A DNA stretch of 64,000 nucleotides from contig NZ_FZOB01000002.1 in NCBI RefSeq assembly GCF_900188395.1, positions 155,076 through 219,075 on the forward strand. Direction: 5' to 3'. The position numbers were made by a program, and so were the translations under genes. Below, piece after piece: positions 8,596-19,379 of the stretch; the stretch's first letter is position 1, and each line of letters opens with the position of its first letter. The notes under the pieces are model-generated. The model ran no database searches. It worked only from the letters and a program-made list of their open reading frames with translations, and was not told the origin of the DNA. This stretch comes from Desulfurobacterium atlanticum (GTDB lineage Bacteria > Aquificota > Aquificia > Desulfurobacteriales > Desulfurobacteriaceae).

Positions 8596-11247
8596 ATGGC
8601 AAAAATCATAACAACTCACAAAAACATGGACCTTGATGCTCTTGGAGCTGTAATCGCCGCAAAAAAGCTCTATCCTGAAGCAACCGTTATTCTTCCCGGA
8701 ACAAAGGGAAAGGATGTAATTAAAGTCCTTCAAGAAAATCCTTCACTTATAGAATATGTAGATGAAACGGGATTTGAAAAAAGCGAAAAAATTGAAACAG
8801 TAATAGTGGTTGATACTCCAGATATAAACAGAATTCCACAGGTAGTGAAAAAGATAATAGAAGCAGAAAACTGCAGGGTAATAATATACGATCACCACAC
8901 AAAGGATGTTTCAGGTTTTGAAAACAGTGAGCTTTATTTTAAAGAAACAGGAGCTGTTACATCGCTTTTAACAATGATTTTAAAAAGCCGTAAAATAATT
9001 CCATCTCCACTTGAAGCATCAATAATGGCACTTGGCATCTATTCTGATACGGGAAGTTTTCTTTTTCCTGGAACAACATCCCTTGACCTTATGGCATGTT
9101 CATACCTTTTTTCAATAGGAGCAAACCCGGAAACCATTAAATATTACCTGCCAAAAGAGCTATCGCCAGAAGAGATAGATATTTTAAAAATACTGAAAGA
9201 TAATATTGAAATCAAAGAGATAAACGGAAACACAGTTGCAATAACAACAGCTCAATTTGACAGATACGTAGGTGATATAGCCCACCTTATAAGTAAACTA
9301 CTTGATATAAATAATTATCCAGCTTTGATAGCAATCATCTCAGTAGAAGGCACCATCTTTGTAATTTGCCGCTCCAAGACACCTCTTGTGGATGTTTCAA
9401 AAGTTGCAGAAAAACTTGGAGGAGGCGGACACAAAGAAGCAGCATCTGCTGTTATAAGAGACAAAACTCTTTATGAAGCAAAAGAACTTGTTTTAAAGCT
9501 TTTAAAAGAAACTGTGCAACCTGCAAAAGTTGCAAGAGACATAATGTCCACACCAGCTCAAGTTTTAAAGGAAACGGTAAGTGTAAAAGACGCACTTTCC
9601 TTTTTGATGAAGCAGGGAATAAACGCCGCTCCTGTAGTTGACGAAGATGGTAATATTGTTGGTTTAATAAACAGGAACCTTACAGACAAAGCGATTCACA
9701 TGGGAATAGAGTCTGAACCTGTTTTTCTCATAATGGAAAGAGATTTTGAATATGTGACACCTGAAACTCCTGTAGGAGTTGTGGAGAAAATAGTAATAGA
9801 TAACCAACAAACACTGGTTCCTGTGATAGAGAACGGCAAAGTAGTCGGAGTTATAACAAGAACAGATATTCTTACAAACCTTTACAGGAACATTATTGAT
9901 GAGTCGGAAAAATTTTACAGGAAGAGAACTCTTTCATCTCCAGGATACAAAAACGTAAAACAGATAATGAAAGAGAGACTTCCTGAAAAGGTATTTAATT
10001 TACTGAAAAAAATAGGCGAAATAGCAGACAGAGAAAAAATCAACGCTTATGTGATAGGTGGATTTGTAAGAGACCTTATCATTGGAAGAAGAAATCTTGA
10101 TGTTGACATTGTGGTTGAAGGTGATGCACCTTCTTTTGCAAAAAAAGTAGCGAAAGAACTTAACGGGAAACTCCACTCTTTTGAAAAGTTTAAAACAGCA
10201 ACGGTTACACTGCCGGACGGTTTTAGAATAGACTTTGCTTCTGCAAGGACAGAAATTTACCGTGCACCAGGTGCCCTTCCTGAAGTTGATACAGCTCCGC
10301 TGAAAAAAGACCTTTTCAGAAGGGATTTTACAATAAACACATTGGCAATAAAGATAAACGGAAAAGAGTTTGGAAAACTGATAGACTTTTTCAACGGTTT
10401 AAAGGACATAAAAGAGAAAAAAATTCGCGTTCTTCACGCTTTAAGTTTTGTTGAAGACCCGACAAGGATTTTAAGAGCTTTAAGGTTTGCAGTAAGGTAC
10501 AGATTTGACCTTGGAAAACATACAGAAAAGCTTTTAAGAATAGCTGTAAAGAAAAACCTTTTCAGAACAGTTGAAGGTAAAAGAGTTTATCTTGAGCTAA
10601 AACATATTTTTGAAGAGGAGAATCCATTAAGAATTGTTAACAGAATGAAAGAATATGGAATTTTAAAATCTATAAGTTCTGGAATAATCTGGGATAAGAG
10701 AAAGAAAGATTTCTTTGAAAGGATAAGAAAAGTTATAAACTGGCACAAGTTAACTTTTGGAAACAGAAAAAAAGTTAACTATCCAATAATATACTTTGCA
10801 GCGTTTCTTGAAGGAATACATGGAAAAGAGCTTGAAAAACTTTTAAAAGACTTTTCAATTCCTGAAAAGGAGGTTGATCTTATAAAAAACCTTATATATA
10901 GAGGAAAACAACTTCTTAAAACACTTGAAAAGGAAAAACTAAAAAACAGCGAAATTTACAATCTTCTCAAAAGTGAACCTGACGAGCTTACCCTTTATAT
11001 AGCCGCAAAAACAGATAAAGAGAAATTAAGATTAAAGCTACTTGACTTTTTAGGAGAATGGAAAGAAATGAAACTCGCAATCACCGGAAGAGACCTTAAA
11101 GAGACGGGATTAAAGCCGGGGCCGGTGTTCAAAAAAATTCTGAAAACATTAAAAGATAAAGTTATAGATGGAGAGATAGACAATGTTTACGATGAGCTTA
11201 AAACTGAAGCACAGAAACAAATAGAAACCATACACTCAAAGAACTGA
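8596..11247 (+). CDS. DHH phosphoesterase - CBS pair - tRNA nucleotidyltransferase fusion
   Basis: An 883-aa multidomain protein. Residues 1-310 form a DHH/DHHA1 phosphoesterase with intact metal motifs (DLDALG, DTPD, YDHHTK, YSDTGSF) and the DHHA1 motif GGGGHKEAAS. Residues about 315-435 hold two CBS domains, which usually bind adenine nucleotides. From about residue 480 there is a class II nucleotidyltransferase with VIGGFVRDLI, the two metal-binding Asp in LDVDIVV and RRDFTINTLA, as in CCA-adding enzymes, poly(A) polymerases and split CC- or A-adding enzymes. The architecture is known in Aquifex- and Thermotoga-type bacteria. Whether it adds A, CC or CCA cannot be read directly. AGAGGA precedes the ATG. 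Confidence 0.92.
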   Translation: MAKIITTHKNMDLDALGAVIAAKKLYPEATVILPGTKGKDVIKVLQENPSLIEYVDETGFEKSEKIETVIVVDTPDINRIPQVVKKIIEAENCRVIIYDHHTKDVSGFENSELYFKETGAVTSLLTMILKSRKIIPSPLEASIMALGIYSDTGSFLFPGTTSLDLMACSYLFSIGANPETIKYYLPKELSPEEIDILKILKDNIEIKEINGNTVAITTAQFDRYVGDIAHLISKLLDINNYPALIAIISVEGTIFVICRSKTPLVDVSKVAEKLGGGGHKEAASAVIRDKTLYEAKELVLKLLKETVQPAKVARDIMSTPAQVLKETVSVKDALSFLMKQGINAAPVVDEDGNIVGLINRNLTDKAIHMGIESEPVFLIMERDFEYVTPETPVGVVEKIVIDNQQTLVPVIENGKVVGVITRTDILTNLYRNIIDESEKFYRKRTLSSPGYKNVKQIMKERLPEKVFNLLKKIGEIADREKINAYVIGGFVRDLIIGRRNLDVDIVVEGDAPSFAKKVAKELNGKLHSFEKFKTATVTLPDGFRIDFASARTEIYRAPGALPEVDTAPLKKDLFRRDFTINTLAIKINGKEFGKLIDFFNGLKDIKEKKIRVLHALSFVEDPTRILRALRFAVRYRFDLGKHTEKLLRIAVKKNLFRTVEGKRVYLELKHIFEEENPLRIVNRMKEYGILKSISSGIIWDKRKKDFFERIRKVINWHKLTFGNRKKVNYPIIYFAAFLEGIHGKELEKLLKDFSIPEKEVDLIKNLIYRGKQLLKTLEKEKLKNSEIYNLLKSEPDELTLYIAAKTDKEKLRLKLLDFLGEWKEMKLAITGRDLKETGLKPGPVFKKILKTLKDKVIDGEIDNVYDELKTEAQKQIETIHSKN

Positions 11248-11314
11248 AAATCGTTTATAAATAAGAGAAATCAATCTTAATATGGTTTTTATCAGTGTTA
11301 CAAAAATAATTTTT

Positions 11315-11330
11315 TTGCTAAAATTAGCAA
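11315..11330. promoter_or_regulatory. Palindrome upstream of the RHH-like gene, possible operator
   Basis: TTGCTAA and TTAGCAA form 7-bp perfect inverted arms around a 2-bp centre, 62 bases upstream of the small ribbon-helix-helix-like gene. RHH repressors commonly bind such short palindromes in their own promoter, so autoregulation is a reasonable guess. A preceding run of seven T means a weak terminator hairpin for the upstream gene, read on the other strand, is not excluded. Confidence 0.4.
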
Positions 11331-11391
11331 CACATTAAAATATTAAAAGTTAAAACAAAAAATTTCCTAATTGAAAGTAAAAGGAGGAATT

Positions 11392-11616
11392 ATGGCAAGA
11401 GGAAGAAAACCTGGAAAAAGAACAAATAAAGTTGTAAAAATCTCTCTCCCTAAAAAGATTTACTACATCCTTTACGGAATAGCCGGAAATAACGAGCAAA
11501 AGCTTAACAAACTCATAAAAACAATCATTGAAGAGAAACTTGATAACTCTACAATGGCAGATCTAACAAAACTTCTTGAAAACGCAAAAAAAGAGAAAGA
11601 AGAAGTTGAAGAGTAA
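11392..11616 (+). CDS. Small ribbon-helix-helix-like protein
   Basis: A 74-aa basic protein. The ATG at 11392 has an ideal AGGAGG five bases upstream; an upstream ATG in the same frame at 11371 lacks one. After a very basic N-terminus (ARGRKPGKR) comes a predicted beta strand KVVKISLP, then two helices (KKIYYILYGIAG and EQKLNKLIKTIIEEKL), the layout of MetJ/Arc/CopG DNA-binding domains. A charged coiled-coil-like tail follows. It stands alone between a large fusion gene and a bidirectional terminator; no toxin gene follows, so it is not an obvious antitoxin. The fold is inferred from pattern, not from a database hit. Confidence 0.6.
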   Translation: MARGRKPGKRTNKVVKISLPKKIYYILYGIAGNNEQKLNKLIKTIIEEKLDNSTMADLTKLLENAKKEKEEVEE

Positions 11617-11631
11617 ATTCAATTTAAATTA

Positions 11632-11658
11632 AAGTCGGAGGAACAGCACCTCCGACTT
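11632..11658. terminator. Bidirectional terminator between RHH-like gene and trpE/pabB-like gene
   Basis: A perfect 10-bp stem, AAGTCGGAGG (11632-11641) with CCTCCGACTT (11649-11658), has a 7-nt loop and lies between two convergent genes, touching the stop of the minus-strand gene at 11660. Flanks are AT-rich on both sides (CTTATAAAAT to the right), so it can serve both transcripts. Confidence 0.8.
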
Positions 11659-11659
11659 C

Positions 11660-12946
11660 TTATAAAATATCAATTCCTGCTACGGTTAGAAAAGCTTTTC
11701 CCTTGTTTATAGTTTCTTTATACTCAAGGTCAGGGACAGAATCCCATACTATTCCAGCACCAACCTGAAGATATGCACGGTTTTCTTTTATAAGCAATGT
11801 TCTTATAACAATATTAAAATCAAGGTTTCCTTCAAAAGAGAAATAACCGACAGAACCGGTATAAAGAGCCCTTCTTGTTGGTTCAAGCTCCTCAATAATC
11901 TCCATAGTTCTCACTTTAGGGGCTCCTGTTATAGTTCCCCCGGGAAACATTGCTTTTACAATATCCACAGGATGAACGTTGCTATCAACTTCTCCTTTTA
12001 CATTGGAAACTATATGAATAACATGGGAGTAGCTTTCAAGCACCATCAGTTCATCAACCTCAACAGTGCCATAACGGGCAACTTTCCCGATATCGTTTCT
12101 CTCAAGATCAACAAGCATTATATGCTCAGCACGCTCCTTCTCAGAAAGAAGAAGCTCCCTTGAAAGATGTAAATCTTCTTCCTTATTTTTTCCTCTTCTT
12201 CTTGTGCCGGCTATCGGCCGTGTCTCAATAACATTTTTCTCTTTTTTTATCAGCCTTTCTGGAGAACAGGAAACAGCCTCAAATCCATCAATGTCAAAAT
12301 AAAATGAAAACGGTGATGGATTTATTTTTCTTAAACTGTCGTAGAAAGATAAACTGGAACCTTCAATTTCAAAATCAAGTCTCTGAGAAAAATTAACCTG
12401 AAATGTATCACCTGAAGCTATATACTCTTTTATTTTTTCAACAGCATAAACAAAATAATCTTTTGACATATTAAAACCTTTAAACTTAATATTAAACGGA
12501 GGAAACTGTTTGAAGCTAAATCCACTACCTGAAATTTCAACCTCATCACCGTAAATTTTTATCTCTTTTTTTAGATTATCAAAGACAAAAGTTGTTTCAG
12601 GAAGAAAGAAAAGAATATCAGGCATACCGATGTCATCAGTAGCAATATCAGGCAGTTTTTCTATGTCTCTAACAGCATCGTATGATAGATAACCAAAAAT
12701 ACCAAAATCTTCAGGATATTTTTTCTTTAAAGAATCGTAAAACTTTTTCAGCTTTTCAAATCCATCAAAATCTCCTGTCTTAAGAAGAAGTTTCTCTTTT
12801 TCCCCAACACAGATAAAAGAAAATCTTCCTGTTTTACCGTTCACAGTAGCCGAATCAAGAAACAGTTTTACAGGAAAACCTTTTGATACTAAATATTTAA
12901 ACAATTCATAAGGTTCTATCCAATCAACATTCCTTACCACAGACAC
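11660..12946 (-). CDS. Chorismate-utilising enzyme, anthranilate/aminodeoxychorismate synthase component I
   Basis: A 428-aa member of the TrpE/PabB family, which aminates chorismate using ammonia from a separate glutaminase. The catalytic C-terminal half is intact: [19 protein letters not shown], the [10 protein letters not shown] motif, [19 protein letters not shown] and GAGIVWDS. The PIAGT motif (Ala where classical E. coli PabB has Lys) fits anthranilate synthase or the non-Lys PabB group. The short N-terminus without a clear tryptophan-binding LLES motif fits PabB better. No glutaminase gene is adjacent, so the choice is open. The start is GTG at 12946 with AAGGAGA upstream. Confidence 0.85.
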   Translation of the reverse strand: MSVVRNVDWIEPYELFKYLVSKGFPVKLFLDSATVNGKTGRFSFICVGEKEKLLLKTGDFDGFEKLKKFYDSLKKKYPEDFGIFGYLSYDAVRDIEKLPDIATDDIGMPDILFFLPETTFVFDNLKKEIKIYGDEVEISGSGFSFKQFPPFNIKFKGFNMSKDYFVYAVEKIKEYIASGDTFQVNFSQRLDFEIEGSSLSFYDSLRKINPSPFSFYFDIDGFEAVSCSPERLIKKEKNVIETRPIAGTRRRGKNKEEDLHLSRELLLSEKERAEHIMLVDLERNDIGKVARYGTVEVDELMVLESYSHVIHIVSNVKGEVDSNVHPVDIVKAMFPGGTITGAPKVRTMEIIEELEPTRRALYTGSVGYFSFEGNLDFNIVIRTLLIKENRAYLQVGAGIVWDSVPDLEYKETINKGKAFLTVAGIDIL

Positions 12947-13081
12947 TCTCCTTGCTTTAGCTTCAAAAGTTTGAAATTCTTCGGTTGCAAAGCAACCTCG
13001 GAAATACTTTTCTGTTTAGAACAAAGTCTATAGAATCCTTCAATCCCATAGTTGTTTTTTTAAACATCCTCGCTATAAAGG

Positions 13082-13110
13082 TTGTATGTAAACTCTAAAA
13101 ATTTTATGAT
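13082..13110 (+). promoter_or_regulatory. Sigma-70 type promoter for ilvBNC, within the 12947-13166 intergenic region
   Basis: TTGTAT, 17-bp spacer, TATGAT lies 56 bases before the ilvB ATG, giving a leader of about 50 nt with AGGAGG before the start. The 220-base region otherwise holds a 6-bp hairpin (GGTTGC/GCAACC, 12983-12997) near the divergent trpE/pabB start. I see no T-box, leader peptide with Leu/Ile/Val codons or attenuator. Confidence 0.6.
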
Positions 13111-13166
13111 ATTATTCAGCTTTATCAACTGTGCTAATCTCCCGCCCTAAGATTTAGGAGGCAAAT

Positions 13167-14909
13167 ATGAAACTATCAGGAGCGGAAATACTTTTAGAAG
13201 CGTTAAAGCTTGAAGGTGTAGAGTATATATTCGGATATCCAGGAGGAGCTGTTCTGGATATTTATGATAGACTAACCTATACTCCTTTAAAACATATTTT
13301 GACAAGACACGAACAGGGAGCAGCCCATGCAGCTGACGGATATGCAAGAACAACAGGCAAAGTAGGTGTATGCTTTGCAACATCAGGTCCCGGAGCTACA
13401 AATCTTGTAACAGGAATCGCTACTGCTCAAATAGACTCTGTCCCGATAGTTGCATTTACAGGAAACGTCCCAACATTTATGATAGGAAATGATGCTTTCC
13501 AGGAAGTTGATACAGTCGGAATAACAAGACCTATAACTAAACATAACTTCCTTGTTAAAGATGTTAACAACCTTGCAGACACCATCAAAAAAGCCTTTTA
13601 CATAGCAAAAACCGGAAGGCCGGGCGTTGTACTGGTTGACCTGCCTAAAGATGTTATGAGAAGTATTGCTGATTTCTTTGAGCAGGAATACCGATCTCCT
13701 GTTCAGATAAGAAGTTATAAACCTGTTAAAAAAGGACATCCGGGGCAGATAAAAAGAGCGGCAAAAGCTATCGCACAGGCCAAAAGGCCCGTTCTTTACG
13801 TAGGTGGAGGAATCATAAAAGCTGATGCTTCAGACCTTATAGTCAAACTTGCAGAACTTGTAACGATACCTGTTACAACAACATTAATGGGACTTGGTGC
13901 CATTCCTGGAACTCATCCCTACTTTCTTGGAATGCTCGGAATGCACGGAACATACGCTGCAAACATGGCAGTTACAGAGTGCGACCTTTTAATAGCTGTA
14001 GGTGCAAGATTTGATGACAGGGTTACTGGCAAAGTGGCTGAATTTGCACCTAACGCAAAGATTATTCACATAGATGTTGATAGCGCTGAAATCGGCAAAG
14101 TTAAAGATGCTCACATTCCTATAGTTGGAGATGCAAAACTTGTTCTTGAAGAGCTGCTGCCGGAAGTTGAAAAGCAGATTATGAAAAACAGAGAAGTCTC
14201 CCTTGAAAGGGACAGGTGGATGGATCTTGTTCAACACTGGAAGGTAAGATACCCTCTTTATTATGAACCAAGTGATGTGGTAATAAAACCGCAGTTTGTA
14301 ATAGAGAAAATATACGAAATTACAGATGGAGACGCAATAATATCAACTGACGTCGGTCAGCATCAGATGTGGACGGCTCAGTATTACAAATTCAAAAGGC
14401 CAAAGCAACTTGCAACGTCAGGCGGACTTGGAACTATGGGATACGGTGTTCCGGCGGCGATAGGAGCACAGATAGGAAATCCTGATAAAACGGTTTTCTG
14501 TATATCAGGAGACGGAAGCTTTCAGATGAACATGCAGGAAATAGTTACAGCTGCTAATTACAAAATACCTGTTAAAATTGCCATCCTGAACAACCGTTAT
14601 CTTGGAATGGTTCGTCAGTGGCAGGGTATTTTTTATGATAGAAACTACTCTGAGGTTGATATTGCATTCCAGCCTGACTTCGTTAAACTAACGGAAAGCA
14701 TGGGAGGAATCGGCCTACGAGCTGAGAAACCTGAAGATGTTGAAAAAGTTTTGAAAGAGGCAATGGCAATTAACGACAGACCGGTAGTTATAGATTTTGT
14801 TGTTAACAGAGAAGAGGATGTTTTCCCGATGGTTCCTCCTGGTGCTGCTGTCAGCGAGATGATACTTCCTGATTATGGAAAGAAAAAATCAAGAAAAGCT
14901 GTTAGCTAA
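13167..14909 (+). CDS. ilvB: Acetolactate synthase large subunit
   Basis: ThDP-dependent catalytic subunit that condenses pyruvate with pyruvate or 2-oxobutyrate, the first common step to valine, leucine and isoleucine. The 580-aa protein has the N-terminal [16 protein letters not shown], the catalytic Glu region [15 protein letters not shown], the FAD/central domain [11 protein letters not shown], and the ThDP motif GDGSFQMN...[18 protein letters not shown] precedes the ATG. It is nine bases from ilvN and leads the ilvB-ilvN-ilvC operon. Length and all key motifs are normal. Confidence 0.97.
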   Translation: MKLSGAEILLEALKLEGVEYIFGYPGGAVLDIYDRLTYTPLKHILTRHEQGAAHAADGYARTTGKVGVCFATSGPGATNLVTGIATAQIDSVPIVAFTGNVPTFMIGNDAFQEVDTVGITRPITKHNFLVKDVNNLADTIKKAFYIAKTGRPGVVLVDLPKDVMRSIADFFEQEYRSPVQIRSYKPVKKGHPGQIKRAAKAIAQAKRPVLYVGGGIIKADASDLIVKLAELVTIPVTTTLMGLGAIPGTHPYFLGMLGMHGTYAANMAVTECDLLIAVGARFDDRVTGKVAEFAPNAKIIHIDVDSAEIGKVKDAHIPIVGDAKLVLEELLPEVEKQIMKNREVSLERDRWMDLVQHWKVRYPLYYEPSDVVIKPQFVIEKIYEITDGDAIISTDVGQHQMWTAQYYKFKRPKQLATSGGLGTMGYGVPAAIGAQIGNPDKTVFCISGDGSFQMNMQEIVTAANYKIPVKIAILNNRYLGMVRQWQGIFYDRNYSEVDIAFQPDFVKLTESMGGIGLRAEKPEDVEKVLKEAMAINDRPVVIDFVVNREEDVFPMVPPGAAVSEMILPDYGKKKSRKAVS

Positions 14910-14918
14910 GAGGTAGCT

Positions 14919-16456
<1,538 letters not shown>

Positions 16457-16459
16457 TTC

Positions 16460-16476
16460 AGGGGGCTCTGCCCCCT
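16460..16476 (+). terminator. Rho-independent terminator after ilvC
   Basis: AGGGGGC-TCT-GCCCCCT forms a 7-bp, nearly all-GC stem with a 3-nt loop and is followed by TTACTATTT. It lies 4 bases after the ilvC stop. Confidence 0.8.
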
Positions 16477-16490
16477 TTACTATTTGTCAA

Positions 16491-16518
16491 TGGACAATTA
16501 TAAAATTATTCCTAAATT
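16491..16518 (+). promoter_or_regulatory. Likely uvrA promoter, possibly giving a leaderless mRNA
   Basis: TGGACA (16491-16496), 16-bp spacer, TAAATT (16513-16518). The uvrA ATG is at 16527, eight bases after the -10 box, where transcription would start, and there is no Shine-Dalgarno sequence between them. This arrangement suggests a leaderless or nearly leaderless transcript. Confidence 0.4.
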
Positions 16519-16526
16519 TTCTATCC

Positions 16527-19337
16527 ATGAAAGATAAAATCATTATAAAAGGTGCAAGGCAGCACAATTTAAAAAATATTGATCTTGAAATTCCGAAAAA
16601 TAAACTTGTTGTAATCACCGGGCTTTCAGGTTCAGGGAAATCCTCCCTTGCCTTTGATACCCTTTATGCTGAAGGACAGAGAAGATATGTTGAATCTCTC
16701 TCTTCTTACGCAAGGCAGTTTCTTCAACTTATGGAAAAGCCAGATGTTGACTTTATAGAAGGATTATCTCCGGCAATCTCCATAGAGCAGAAAACAGTAT
16801 CAAAAAACCCCCGTTCAACAGTGGGAACAACAACAGAGATACACGACTATTTAAGACTTCTTTTTGCAAGAGCTGGAACTCCATACTGTCCGAACTGTGA
16901 TATTCCCATTCAACCACAAACTATTCAGGAGATAGTTGACAGAATATTAAAATTTGAAGGTAAAAGAATCCTGATTCTCTCTCCGGTAGTAAGAGAACAG
17001 AAAGGAGAACACAAAAAACTTATAGAGAGACTTGAAAAGCAGGGATTTAGAAGAGTCAGAATAGACGGAAAAATATACACTATAGATGAAGCAAGAGAAC
17101 TAAAACTTGAAAAGAGGGTGAAACACTCCATAGATGTTATTGTTGACAGAATTAAAGTAAAATCCTCTGATAAAACAAGAATAGCAGACTCTGTGGAGAT
17201 AGCTGTTAACCTTTCTGAAGGCCTTGTAGTTGTTTTAGACTATGACACAGGAAATGAGGAAACCTTCAGCACAAAAGGTGCGTGTCCTGAATGTGGATTC
17301 AGTTTCAAAGAAATTTCTCCAAGACTTTTCTCCTTCAACAGCCCGATAGGTGCATGCACCACCTGCGGAGGTATAGGTTTCAAACTTAAAATAGACCCTG
17401 ACCTTCTCATAGACTGGGATAAACCGGCAATAATGGCTTTTAATATAGCGGAAAACAGTAAATTTGAATACATAAAAGACATGGTAGCAACTGCCTGTGA
17501 ATATCTTGATATTCCGATTATAAAACCTATAGGAGAGCTCAGTGAAGAAGAGCTTGATTTTATTCTCTTTGCGGAAAAAGGTCTTGTAAGGGTAATAAAT
17601 ACGATAGGCTGGAGCAGGGGGAAATATAAACCTTACTACTTTGAAGGGATTATAAAACATCTTGAGAGAAGATATGCAGAAACCGAATCGGAAACGGTAA
17701 GAGAGTATATAGAAGAATATATGAGAGAAGTTCCCTGTGATACATGTAAAGGAGCCCGTTTAAACAGAGAAGCTCTTTCTATAAAAATAGAAGGACTAAA
17801 CATAGCTGAAATTGAGAAGATGAGCATAGCAGAGGCGTTTAAATTTTTTGAAAATTTAAACTTTGAAGGTAAAAGAAAGATTATTGCTGAAAGAGTTTTA
17901 AAAGAGATAAAAAACCGTCTTAAATTTCTACTTGATGTAGGGCTTGATTACCTTACACTTGACAGAAGAACAGGAACATTATCCGGCGGTGAATCTCAGA
18001 GAATAAGGCTTGCAACTCAGATAGGTTCAAAGCTTACCGGCGTATTGTATGTCCTTGATGAACCAAGCATAGGACTGCATCAGAGGGATAATCAAAGACT
18101 TATAAACACTTTAAAAGAGCTCAGGGACATAGGAAACACAGTAATAGTTGTTGAACACGATACAGAGACGATAGAAAATGCAGATTTTATAGTTGATATG
18201 GGACCGGGAGCCGGAATCCACGGTGGCGAAGTTGTTGCCACAGGCACGGCTGAAGAGATAAAAATCAATGAAAACTCAATAACAGGAAAGTATCTTTCCG
18301 GGAAACTTAAAATTCCTGTTCCTGAGAAAAGGAGAACACCGCAAGGAAAGGCACTAAAAGTGATAGGAGCAAAAGAACACAATTTAAAAAACATTACTGT
18401 GGAATTTCCCCTTGGACTTTTTATATGTGTAACAGGTGTTTCAGGTTCTGGAAAATCAACTCTTGTCAATGATATTCTTTATAGAGCTCTGTCCAAAGAG
18501 ATCTACAAAAGCAAAACTATTCCGGGAAAATATGAAAAAATAGAAGGACTTGAACACATAGATAAGGTTATAAATGTTGACCAATCACCGATAGGTAGAA
18601 CACCACGCTCAAACCCGGCAACTTACATCGGCGTTTTTGACCTTATTAGAGAACTTTTTGCTGCTACTCCTGAAGCTCGGGCAAGGGGTTATAAAAAGGG
18701 AAGATTTTCCTTTAATGTTCCGGGAGGAAGGTGTGAAGCCTGCAGAGGAGACGGAGTAATAAAGGTTGAAATGCACTTTCTTCCTGATGTTTACGTAACC
18801 TGTGATGTTTGTGGTGGAAAGAGATACAACAGAGAAACCCTTGAGATAACATATAAGGGAAAAAATATTCACGATATTCTGGAAATGAGCGTTGAAGAAG
18901 CCCTTGAATTTTTCAAACATCATGAAAAAATAGTAAGAAAACTTAAAACCCTATACGATGTTGGACTCTCCTATATCAAACTGGGACAGCCTGCCACAAC
19001 CCTTTCAGGAGGAGAAGCCCAGAGAATTAAACTTGCTAAAGAACTTTCAAAAAGGGCAACAGGCAAAACTGTCTATATCCTTGATGAACCAACCACCGGA
19101 CTGCATATCCACGATGTTAAAAAACTTATAGAGGTTCTTCAAAAATTGGTTGATATGGGAAACACAGTAATTGTTATAGAACATAATCTTGACTTCATAA
19201 AATGTGCCGATTACATAATTGACCTTGGACCTGAAGGGGGAGATAAAGGGGGAAAAGTTGTTGCCACCGGAACACCTGAAGAAGTGGCAAAAATGGATAC
19301 CTGGACAGGTAGATACTTGAAAAAATTTTTGTTATAG
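16527..19337 (+). CDS. uvrA: Excinuclease ABC subunit A
   Basis: Damage-recognition ATPase of nucleotide excision repair. The 936-aa protein has two ABC modules with Walker A motifs GLSGSGKSS (about residue 31) and GVSGSGKST (about 640), two signature motifs ([13 protein letters not shown] and [13 protein letters not shown]), and paired Cys zinc sites (CPNC, CPEC...CTTC, CEAC...CDVC). Length is normal. The ATG lacks a Shine-Dalgarno and lies directly after a candidate -10 box. uvrB and uvrC are not nearby, as is usual. Confidence 0.98.
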   Translation: MKDKIIIKGARQHNLKNIDLEIPKNKLVVITGLSGSGKSSLAFDTLYAEGQRRYVESLSSYARQFLQLMEKPDVDFIEGLSPAISIEQKTVSKNPRSTVGTTTEIHDYLRLLFARAGTPYCPNCDIPIQPQTIQEIVDRILKFEGKRILILSPVVREQKGEHKKLIERLEKQGFRRVRIDGKIYTIDEARELKLEKRVKHSIDVIVDRIKVKSSDKTRIADSVEIAVNLSEGLVVVLDYDTGNEETFSTKGACPECGFSFKEISPRLFSFNSPIGACTTCGGIGFKLKIDPDLLIDWDKPAIMAFNIAENSKFEYIKDMVATACEYLDIPIIKPIGELSEEELDFILFAEKGLVRVINTIGWSRGKYKPYYFEGIIKHLERRYAETESETVREYIEEYMREVPCDTCKGARLNREALSIKIEGLNIAEIEKMSIAEAFKFFENLNFEGKRKIIAERVLKEIKNRLKFLLDVGLDYLTLDRRTGTLSGGESQRIRLATQIGSKLTGVLYVLDEPSIGLHQRDNQRLINTLKELRDIGNTVIVVEHDTETIENADFIVDMGPGAGIHGGEVVATGTAEEIKINENSITGKYLSGKLKIPVPEKRRTPQGKALKVIGAKEHNLKNITVEFPLGLFICVTGVSGSGKSTLVNDILYRALSKEIYKSKTIPGKYEKIEGLEHIDKVINVDQSPIGRTPRSNPATYIGVFDLIRELFAATPEARARGYKKGRFSFNVPGGRCEACRGDGVIKVEMHFLPDVYVTCDVCGGKRYNRETLEITYKGKNIHDILEMSVEEALEFFKHHEKIVRKLKTLYDVGLSYIKLGQPATTLSGGEAQRIKLAKELSKRATGKTVYILDEPTTGLHIHDVKKLIEVLQKLVDMGNTVIVIEHNLDFIKCADYIIDLGPEGGDKGGKVVATGTPEEVAKMDTWTGRYLKKFLL

Positions 19338-19379
19338 TAGTTTTCAACCATAAATTAATAATCAACTTTGAGGGTTCTT

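Noticed and set aside
12983-12997. Hairpin GGTTGC-AAA-GCAACC upstream of ilvB considered as attenuator or T-box
   Set aside because: It lies upstream of the predicted ilvB promoter, has no T run and no T-box sequence, and no leader peptide is present.
18092-18469. Long minus-strand open frames opposite uvrA (also 17235-17660)
   Set aside because: They are antisense shadows of strongly conserved UvrA coding sequence, without ribosome-binding sites.
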